A DNA stretch of 64,000 nucleotides from Clostridium beijerinckii HUN142. GTDB lineage: Bacteria; Bacillota; Clostridia; Clostridiales; Clostridiaceae. Within the stretch, counting starts at the first letter, position 1; every line of letters starts with the position of its first letter. The translations under genes and the position numbers were made by a program. Location: NCBI RefSeq assembly GCF_000621745.1, contig NZ_JHXK01000008.1, positions 62,001-126,000 on the forward strand, read 5' to 3'. Below the pieces are notes generated by a model that did not search any database, was not told where the DNA came from, and was given only the letters and a program-made list of their open reading frames with translations. This document shows, piece after piece, positions 57,675 through 64,000 of this stretch.

Positions 57675-58537
57675 GTTAATAATACTTTCAATATAAAATT
57701 ATATGCCGCCTCATCTTCCCACTGAGATAACTTAACATGACCTAAATTAACTCCATCAATTTTAAAATTTAAAATCTCTTTTAGGTTATTGTAATATAAT
57801 TCTCTGTCCAACTTGATTTTGCTAAATAAAATCTTTTGAACACATGGTTTACTATTCGCATCTGAGGGAAGCATCATCATAGCAACTCCACCAGTATACT
57901 TATTTTTATTTAGGTTTGGTTTAATCATATTTATATACGTAACCCCATCATTTGAGCTACTTAAATTAAAAAATATCATTTTATCGGATACAATATACTT
58001 CCCCGTAAAATATTTAATTACCTTGTCATCTGAACAAATCTTAAAATTTACATTTTCATTCTTAATTTCTATGATTCCTTCATGCAAAGACCCTTCTTTA
58101 GCTATATTAGTAACAAAAAAATAAACATAGTATTTCTCTTCAAAAATATAGGATCCAATTTCATTATTATTTTCTAAGTTCTCAATATCTTCTGCTGTTA
58201 GCGGTATAGAAATAAGCTTTTCAATTATTATATTATATACTTCAGAAATATATAGTAATGTTTCTATAGATGGGAAAGCATCTCCTGATTTGTATTTAGA
58301 TAATAAATCCTCAGATATACCAATTTTACCAGCCAACTTTTTTTGTGTTGATTCCAATTGAATTAATTTTCTTAGATTGTACGTAAAAACCTTAGATGTC
58401 TTTTCATATATATCATTTTTTAATGCTTTTACTTCATTAATATTGTTATACATAATATCTGAATCAGCTTTAATATAATTTAATTTCTTCTTTATCTTTT
58501 CATTTATTTCTTTAAATTCATATAAATCTTTATTCAA
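57671..58537 (-). CDS. XRE-family regulator with a C-terminal sensor-like domain
   Basis: 288 residues. About 50 residues of charged helix precede a helix-turn-helix (roughly 55-105, LESTQKKLAGKIGISEDLLS and the following SGDAFPSIETLLYIS). A C-terminal alpha/beta domain of about 170 residues was not recognised. Cytoplasmic. The TTG at 58537 is preferred, with GGAGTGAGG just upstream; a GTG three codons earlier would have no spacing to GGAG. It is divergent from the flippase gene, and three palindromes in the 180 bases between suggest that it controls this intergenic region. Confidence 0.8.
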   Translation of the reverse strand: MNKDLYEFKEINEKIKKKLNYIKADSDIMYNNINEVKALKNDIYEKTSKVFTYNLRKLIQLESTQKKLAGKIGISEDLLSKYKSGDAFPSIETLLYISEVYNIIIEKLISIPLTAEDIENLENNNEIGSYIFEEKYYVYFFVTNIAKEGSLHEGIIEIKNENVNFKICSDDKVIKYFTGKYIVSDKMIFFNLSSSNDGVTYINMIKPNLNKNKYTGGVAMMMLPSDANSKPCVQKILFSKIKLDRELYYNNLKEILNFKIDGVNLGHVKLSQWEDEAAYNFILKVLLT

Positions 58538-58555
58538 ATTCCTCACTCCATATTG

Positions 58556-58572
58556 TTATCATATTATGATAA
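58556..58572. promoter_or_regulatory. Palindrome A in the XRE-flippase intergenic region
   Basis: TTATCATA-T-TATGATAA, perfect 8-bp arms with a one-base centre, 19 bases upstream of the XRE start. Candidate operator. Confidence 0.5.
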
Positions 58573-58579
58573 TCAAGTA

Positions 58580-58598
58580 AGTTGAATCATATTCAACT
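58580..58598. promoter_or_regulatory. Palindrome B in the XRE-flippase intergenic region
   Basis: AGTTGAAT-CAT-ATTCAACT, perfect 8-bp arms. It shares a TTGAA...TTCAA core with palindrome C. Confidence 0.5.
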
Positions 58599-58636
58599 CA
58601 ATATTTTATATTTTTCAATTATCTTAGACATTTATA

Positions 58637-58666
58637 TATAGTAATTGAAACAATTCAATTACTATA
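58637..58666. promoter_or_regulatory. Palindrome C in the XRE-flippase intergenic region
   Basis: TATAGTAATTGAA-ACAA-TTCAATTACTATA, perfect 13-bp arms, 52 bases before the flippase start. The length exceeds chance expectation even in AT-rich DNA. Candidate operator or start-site-proximal hairpin. Confidence 0.55.
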
Positions 58667-58717
58667 TTACCATAATATTGCAAACTTCAAAATACAATAT
58701 ATTTTAAGGAGATACTT

Positions 58718-60196
58718 ATGTCTAGATCAATATCTAAAAATGCTTTTTTTAAGGCAGTATTAAATGTTTCAAATATAATTTTGCCTATAATAGTTATGCC
58801 AATAGTTCTTAGTGCAATTCAAGATAAATTAAATGGATATATGACCATGGGGGAAACCTGGACTGCAGTTTTTATGATTTTTGCAAGCTTTGGAGTTTAT
58901 CAATATGGTTTAAGAGAAGTAAGCAAAGTAAGAGATGATAAGGATAAACTAACCAGAACAATTACTAGTCTATTTGTAATTACCACCACAACAACAGCTG
59001 TGACTTCTATTTTTTATGCTATCTTTTTAACTATATTCCATAGAAATGATGCATATTTTTATACTTGCATGGTTATGGGATTAAACATAGTCTTTAATAT
59101 GTTCAATGTTGAATGGATTAATGAAGCTCTAGAAAATTATGATTTTATAGCATTAAAAACTATGCTAATTAAAATAATATATAATTTATTAACAATATGT
59201 TTTGTAAAGACTCAGGGTGATTTTTTATTTTACATATATCTTACTTGTGGTATAAATTTTATTAATAACATATCCAGTTTTATATATATAAAAAAGAAGA
59301 TACACTTTGACTTTTCAGATTTACAGATAAAAAAACATATAAAACCTATGTTTTCAGTTGTAATACTTGCCAACACATATATTTTATATACTTGGCTTGA
59401 TAAAAACATGCTAAATAGCAATTTAGGATCAACAGAAGCAGGATATTATGGAGTGGCCCAAAAGATAATGTCAATGATAGATATCTTAATGTTTACAATA
59501 GTTCAAGTTTCCATGGCTAGACTTTCAAACTATTTAGAAAATCATTCAAAAAAAGTATATTTGAATTTATTAAATAAGGTAATTAAAATATATTTCTTAT
59601 TCTTATTTCCAGCTTCAATAGGATTACTTGGAGTTTCTAAACAAGTTATTATAATTATGGGCAAAGGTACTGATATCTATCTTCCAGCTGTACCAATACT
59701 AATGGTGTTTTCAATATATATGCTGACTATTGGAATTGATAGAATTATTTCAGATCAGATAATTTATATTTTCGGGAGAGAAAAAACAGATGCTAAGTTA
59801 GTTTTCATTGGAGGGATATTAAATTTAATCTTGAATGCGCTTTTAATATTTACCAATATGTTCACACCAACAAAAGTAATCGCAACAACTTTAGTTTCAA
59901 ATTTAGTAGTTATGGCTTTAGAATATAGATTAGTAAAAAATGAACTTAACATAAATATAAAATTATTTGCTTTTGAGAATTTTAAGTATTTATGTTACTC
60001 TTTAATATTCATCCCAATAACCTTTGTTATAAATAACTTTATATATGGAACTATATTATCATGTATACTTGATATACTTGCTTGTTGCAGTATTTACTTT
60101 ATAATTCTTATAGCAACAAGAGATAATGTATTCTTTGGATTATTAAGCATAGTCTTTAAAAAATTAAAATTTTTATATAATCAAAGGGCTATATAG
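58718..60196 (+). CDS. Polysaccharide flippase (Wzx/MATE-like, MOP superfamily)
   Basis: 492 residues with 12 to 14 hydrophobic helices. The N-terminal block, AFFKAVLNVSNIILPIIVMPIV, and the mid-protein KNMLNSNLGSTEAGYYGVAQK are typical of oligosaccharide-unit flippases such as RfbX/CpsU. It would move an undecaprenyl-linked repeat unit across the membrane. No glycosyltransferases are adjacent, so it is an orphan here; the glycan cluster at 28-34 kb has its own MurJ-like flippase. AAGGAGAT precedes the ATG. The neighbouring XRE gene probably controls it. Confidence 0.85.
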   Translation: MSRSISKNAFFKAVLNVSNIILPIIVMPIVLSAIQDKLNGYMTMGETWTAVFMIFASFGVYQYGLREVSKVRDDKDKLTRTITSLFVITTTTTAVTSIFYAIFLTIFHRNDAYFYTCMVMGLNIVFNMFNVEWINEALENYDFIALKTMLIKIIYNLLTICFVKTQGDFLFYIYLTCGINFINNISSFIYIKKKIHFDFSDLQIKKHIKPMFSVVILANTYILYTWLDKNMLNSNLGSTEAGYYGVAQKIMSMIDILMFTIVQVSMARLSNYLENHSKKVYLNLLNKVIKIYFLFLFPASIGLLGVSKQVIIIMGKGTDIYLPAVPILMVFSIYMLTIGIDRIISDQIIYIFGREKTDAKLVFIGGILNLILNALLIFTNMFTPTKVIATTLVSNLVVMALEYRLVKNELNINIKLFAFENFKYLCYSLIFIPITFVINNFIYGTILSCILDILACCSIYFIILIATRDNVFFGLLSIVFKKLKFLYNQRAI

Positions 60197-60399
60197 AATT
60201 TTATAATTAAGTAAAATAATCACTGAAAGGTAGAACTCCAAAGCATTTAAATGTTTTAGAGTTCTGCTCAACAATACCTCCTAGCCAACATTAAATGTAT
60301 AATCATTTTTATTGGGATTCTTTTATGCATGCTCATGTATATTATTTTCTTCCTTGTTTAATAAACTTATAAGCATTATCCTAATTAATATTATGAAAT

Positions 60400-63099
60400 T
60401 TACAAGAAATATATAGTTTCAAGAATAATCAAGTATTCCTTTACAGATATTTTTATATTAAATGCTTCTTCCATTGGTTTTAGTATTTCTCTAAGAAAAT
60501 TATATTTTTCTTTATTATCATCTAGCATTTTCTCACTATACTTACGATATACAATTTTTTCTCCACTTAACATGCGCTCTATTACACAACCAATGTGTAA
60601 TATTAGCCCTATTAGAGCAGAACTATTAAGTTCAACTTGATTATTTACAAGACGTATATAAAAGCCTCTAAAGAACTCAATATACTTATATGAATCTATA
60701 TTTACATTTTCTCCAATTACTTCTCTCATATCATATATCTCTTCTATTAGATTTAATCGTGATTTTAGTAGTTCTATTTTTTCCTTATCAAAGATATCTG
60801 ATGTTGATATATATAATAAAGAGTCATCATCTGGTTTTACAGCACTTACCACTGCCAATATATCCTTTTCTTCCTTTATTTTCTGTATATTATGATTGAA
60901 TTTCTTCTTATTTACTATATCAATATTAAGTATGTCTATGTCATTGCTAGCGATTTCTAGTTTCTTTTCCACAATTGGCTTAAGTTTTATAGCCGTTCCT
61001 TGCCCTGTAATGCAAGCTGTTATAATTACCTTCTTTTTAAGCGTTGAATTTATACTGAAGTTATCTGCATAACTTCTTACTATATGTGGATTTAAATTTA
61101 TGCAGCAATCATAAATTTCCTCTAATGAGGCTTTTAATGTTGCTTTTCTTGTGGCTTCAAGAACAATAGGGGTAGATACCATTTCTATTGTTTTTACCGG
61201 CACCTTTGTCTTTTCGTAAATCATATCCCCAAATAAAACAAGAGATCCCATATCTACTAATAGCAATACACCCCTGCCTTTATCCATTTCTTTTACTATT
61301 TCTGTTAAATTCTCCAGTGCAGTCTCTGGTTTTTGATCCAATGGCATATCATAACCTATCGCATATTTCTCACCTAAAAGTCTATTAGCTACATCAGCCA
61401 TTGAACTTGCTGTATACTCTCCATGCATAGCAACAATAATTCCGACACTACTCTCATTCTCATAATCCTCTTCATCTATACATAAAAACATAGTTATAAA
61501 TCCGACTTCATCTTCTGGTATTCTAATATGAAATGCACTTTCAACTTTTGCTTTCAAATCACATGAAATTTCATATTCCTTAGAATGCAATTTTTTTATA
61601 TCTTCAAGTTGATGATTTTTAATTTCTTTTCCCTTTAAAATTCTTTCAACTGTACTTGCTACATGCATTGATAATCCATATAAAATTTTACTATCAAACT
61701 GCATTAACAATTTTTCACTAGCCTTATTCAAAAATTCGCTAACTAGATCTACAATTTTTCTATCAACAACCTTATATAGCTCTTCTAAATTATCTTTATC
61801 TATATTCAATATATATTTTTTAAAATACGTATCTATATCAAGACTCATTATAAGTTTTATGTCCTTTTCACTTATTCCATTAGACTCCAAAAGTTTTCTT
61901 TTTTCTTCTAATGCGCCATAAAAATCAACTATTTTTATATCTTCTTCTTCTCTTACATTATTTTCATCCAGACAAAACTTTATGACATCTTGATTTACAA
62001 ACCTATCAATCTCATTTCTTTTTTCCTTATACTTAAATAATCCGCTAAGTACATACTGAGGCAAGTATTGACTATGAATGCATATGTTCTTATCTCTTTT
62101 CATCATATTCTCAAGAAAAGCCTTTGAGCAGCTTAGCTTTATATCGCTTTTAAGCTGTCCAATATTATTAGAACAGTTGTATAGTAGGAATGCTTTCAGA
62201 GCATTTGCCGTAATACTGATACTCTGCTTAATACAGCTCACTTCTATCTTTAAAAAATTTTTAATAAGTTGGTACCTTTCTTCTATGGTTCTATCTTTTA
62301 ATGCTGGCAATCGAATAATCATAGGAATTCTTCTGGTAAATGTTTTCAATAATGCCGATTCAACATTTTCAGTAGTAGCACATATTATAAGGAGATTAAC
62401 TTTATACTCTTCCTCAGAATCTCCAAGCCTCCTATATATGCCCTTATCAATTATAGAAAATAACATTTCTTGACCTTCTGATGGTAATCTATGAACTTCA
62501 TCTAAAAACAGTATTCCTTCATTAGCTTTTTCAACTAATCCTATGGTATCCCTGCTGGCACCAGTATATGCACCTTTCTTCACACCAAAAATATGGCTTA
62601 CTAATAGCTGTGGATTGTTTGCATAATCTGCACAGTTAAAAGAAATAAATGGCGCATTAGCTTTTATTTTTCCAATTTCTTTAGCGTATTTATACATAAC
62701 TTCTGCAAACATTGATTTTCCTGTACCAGTTTCTCCCAAAAGAAGAGTATGAAGTCCATTTGGAGGATATATTATGGCAGCTCTTGCCTGTTGTGATACA
62801 TTTTTTAAGCTAAAGCTTGTTCCAATAATACTGTCAAAAGCATCTTTTAAAATTTTTTCATTACATTCCTCTATCTCAATATCCTCATCCTTTATTTTGT
62901 ACAGTACTGGTTTCTTCACTATTTTTTCTATTTTTCCATCTCTATAAAGTTTATTTAAATCACTAGATACGTTTGTTCTTTGAATATTCATTATTAATGA
63001 AATTTCTGTAGCTGAGAAACCATTAACGCATCCGCATTCATTATATTCCTTACTACACATATTTCTTAAAACTTTATAAATGTTATCGACCCTTCTCAT
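60400..63099 (-). CDS. LevR-type sigma-54 activator with PTS regulation domains
   Basis: 899 residues. An N-terminal winged helix (1-70) is followed by a sigma-54-interacting AAA+ domain with Walker A GETGTGKS (122-129), the RpoN contact loop GAYTGA (176-181) and LFLDEVHRL (Walker B). PRD1 (about 440-545) has His in SMHVAS. An EIIA-mannose-like domain (about 550-670) carries GIIVAMHGEYTASS, and an EIIB-like piece contains IITACITGQGTA. PRD2 (about 785-899) has His in LILHIG. PTS phosphorylation of these histidines sets activity. The target is most likely the adjacent PTS operon, through a -24/-12 promoter beyond the right edge. Confidence 0.93.
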   Translation of the reverse strand: MRRVDNIYKVLRNMCSKEYNECGCVNGFSATEISLIMNIQRTNVSSDLNKLYRDGKIEKIVKKPVLYKIKDEDIEIEECNEKILKDAFDSIIGTSFSLKNVSQQARAAIIYPPNGLHTLLLGETGTGKSMFAEVMYKYAKEIGKIKANAPFISFNCADYANNPQLLVSHIFGVKKGAYTGASRDTIGLVEKANEGILFLDEVHRLPSEGQEMLFSIIDKGIYRRLGDSEEEYKVNLLIICATTENVESALLKTFTRRIPMIIRLPALKDRTIEERYQLIKNFLKIEVSCIKQSISITANALKAFLLYNCSNNIGQLKSDIKLSCSKAFLENMMKRDKNICIHSQYLPQYVLSGLFKYKEKRNEIDRFVNQDVIKFCLDENNVREEEDIKIVDFYGALEEKRKLLESNGISEKDIKLIMSLDIDTYFKKYILNIDKDNLEELYKVVDRKIVDLVSEFLNKASEKLLMQFDSKILYGLSMHVASTVERILKGKEIKNHQLEDIKKLHSKEYEISCDLKAKVESAFHIRIPEDEVGFITMFLCIDEEDYENESSVGIIVAMHGEYTASSMADVANRLLGEKYAIGYDMPLDQKPETALENLTEIVKEMDKGRGVLLLVDMGSLVLFGDMIYEKTKVPVKTIEMVSTPIVLEATRKATLKASLEEIYDCCINLNPHIVRSYADNFSINSTLKKKVIITACITGQGTAIKLKPIVEKKLEIASNDIDILNIDIVNKKKFNHNIQKIKEEKDILAVVSAVKPDDDSLLYISTSDIFDKEKIELLKSRLNLIEEIYDMREVIGENVNIDSYKYIEFFRGFYIRLVNNQVELNSSALIGLILHIGCVIERMLSGEKIVYRKYSEKMLDDNKEKYNFLREILKPMEEAFNIKISVKEYLIILETIYFL

Positions 63100-63231
63100 T
63101 GCTTTTCACCTCATATCCTATTTGCATAACTCTTAACGTTAACACCAGGTGTATGTAAGTTAATCTTAAATATCTTTAACTAATAAGCTTATTATACATG
63201 ATTTACCATAGAATTTGAATAAAGATATCAA

Positions 63232-63270
63232 AGAGTGGATTATTCAAGTTTTATTAAATAACCCACTCTA
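63232..63270 (-). terminator. Terminator between PTS IIA and the LevR-type regulator gene
   Basis: Arms AGAGTGG-A-TTATT and AATAA-C-CCACTCT around a 12-base loop. The T-run is weak on the minus strand, so read-through into the regulator gene is possible. Confidence 0.7.
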
Positions 63271-63296
63271 TTTTTATTATTTGCTATTTTGACTTA

Positions 63297-63635
63297 TTAT
63301 ACATTGAACGTTACTTCTTTTTCTTTAAACTTTTCTTCATACATTTTAATAAGTTCACAGATAAGATCTTTAGCTAAAGATGCAGTCATTAAATGATCTT
63401 CTGCATGCATCAATAATAAAGATAATTCTTGTTTATTACCTGCAGCCTCTTCTTGAATTAGTCCAGTCTGTATATTGTGAACTAATGAAAGTTCTTCTTT
63501 AGCTTGTTGCATACATAAGTTGGCTTTATCAAAATCACCGCTTCTAGCTAAATTTAAGGCCTCAAAACAAGCTGAGCGTGAATTGCCTGCATGACTAATT
63601 ATAGTGAAAACTATTTCCTCTAACTCCATATTCAT
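63297..63635 (-). CDS. PTS lactose/cellobiose-family IIA component
   Basis: 112-residue, all-helical phosphocarrier that takes phosphate from HPr and passes it to IIB. The active histidine is His77 in LLLMHAEDHLMTA. Sugar specificity of this family covers cellobiose, chitobiose, lichenan oligomers and lactose and cannot be resolved here. GGAGG lies 7 bases before the ATG. It is 13 bases after the IIB gene. The IIC permease gene is not in the window and is expected to the right. Confidence 0.93.
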   Translation of the reverse strand: MNMELEEIVFTIISHAGNSRSACFEALNLARSGDFDKANLCMQQAKEELSLVHNIQTGLIQEEAAGNKQELSLLLMHAEDHLMTASLAKDLICELIKMYEEKFKEKEVTFNV

Positions 63636-63648
63636 TTCAAATCCTCCA

Positions 63649-63957
63649 TTATTTATCCATTAAGTTTAGTGCAAGTTCTAGAACACTTTTTCCATCTATT
63701 CTTCCATAAAGTTGTACTGGTATGCATGCATAGGGCTTGCCTTTTTCATCAACTATTTCTTTGACCCATTTTTCTTTATATTTAACTTGTGGTCCAAGTA
63801 AAAATACATCATAATCATCGACGTTTTGATCCAAATCTTCTACTGGTTCAGCATTAATAATTAAATCCTTGCACCCTATTTCCTCTGCGTATTTTTGCAT
63901 TTTTGTCACTAGCAAACTTGTTGACATACCTGCTGCGCACATTAATAATATCTTCAT
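63649..63957 (-). CDS. PTS lactose/cellobiose-family IIB component
   Basis: 102 residues. The phosphocysteine is Cys7 in MKILLMCAAGMSTSLLVTK, the classic CelA/LicB N-terminal loop. It accepts phosphate from IIA and gives it to the sugar bound in IIC. AGGAGG precedes the ATG. It is the first visible gene of the PTS operon. The 43 bases beyond it to the window edge show no -24/-12 element, so the promoter or further genes lie outside. Confidence 0.94.
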   Translation of the reverse strand: MKILLMCAAGMSTSLLVTKMQKYAEEIGCKDLIINAEPVEDLDQNVDDYDVFLLGPQVKYKEKWVKEIVDEKGKPYACIPVQLYGRIDGKSVLELALNLMDK

Positions 63958-64000
63958 GCTAAGTTCCTCCTAAATTTTATTCTATAAATATTTTTTGATT

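Noticed and set aside
1..64000. Search for CRISPR arrays, IS elements, prophage genes, rRNA and tRNA genes
   Set aside because: No regularly spaced direct repeats, transposase or integrase motifs, or clover-leaf or rRNA signatures were noticed by eye. A tRNAscan or IS search could not be run.

Overview
The window is low-GC, AT-rich bacterial chromosome with strong AGGAGG-type ribosome binding sites, short intergenic U-tract terminators and TTG/GTG starts. Its gene content is that of a solventogenic or saccharolytic anaerobic Clostridium, in the C. beijerinckii / C. butyricum neighbourhood. The genus is an inference from protein style: two pyruvate formate-lyases, rubredoxin, pyrK/pyrD type 1B, FchA and PdaA. 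About 49 genes are visible, roughly 38 of them on the minus strand. No rRNA, tRNA, IS transposase, phage module or CRISPR array was seen, so this is mostly ordinary core chromosome with accessory surface-glycan and regulator modules.

Left part (1-24 kb). A cut-off gene and a rubredoxin are followed by two nearly identical pyruvate formate-lyases flanking one activase. The copy at 670-2901 sits behind a ZTP (pfl-motif) riboswitch, while the copy at 4258-6489 has a conventional promoter and a Rex-like palindrome. After a stalk-domain deacetylase and surE comes a complete minus-strand pyrimidine operon, pyrB-pyrI-pyrC-pyrF-pyrK-pyrD-pyrE. It converts carbamoyl phosphate and aspartate to OMP and UMP; carAB and pyrR are not in the window. 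Its 400-nt leader has the architecture of a PyrR attenuator: a promoter, a CAGAGA hexaloop hairpin, an antiterminator and a terminator. A repeat-like segment and a second CAGAGA hairpin lie close to the pyrB start. A serine-beta-lactamase-fold protein lacking its nucleophile, a long-type phosphofructokinase, UppP, ManA, a membrane TPR protein and YchF follow.

Middle (25-44 kb). PdaA (spore cortex deacetylase), a 50-residue orphan protein and FchA come before a cell-surface glycan locus: a TagA-type transferase, a MurJ/MVIN flippase, two glycosyltransferases and an O-antigen-ligase-like protein, with tight or overlapping junctions. A TPR protein, phosphoglucomutase PgcA, ribosomal protein L25/Ctc, the SbcCD nuclease and an ECF transporter S component follow.

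Right part (44-64 kb). Accessory transport and regulation: two divergent MFS exporters, a GNAT acetyltransferase, a PHP phosphatase, a Cof-type HAD phosphatase, an RpiR regulator and a SWIM-SNF2 helicase. A BlaI-BlaR1-like pair follows whose sensor half is not a penicillin-binding domain. Next are an XRE regulator divergent from a polysaccharide flippase, with three palindromes between them, and a LevR-type sigma-54 activator next to PTS IIA and IIB genes of the lactose/cellobiose family.

No wholly new multi-gene system could be demonstrated. The most promising leads are the BlaI/BlaR-like pair with duplicated DUF4367-like sensor domains, the XRE-flippase switch with its palindrome triplet, the two-site PyrR-like leader interrupted by a possible dispersed repeat, and the differently controlled pfl paralogues.
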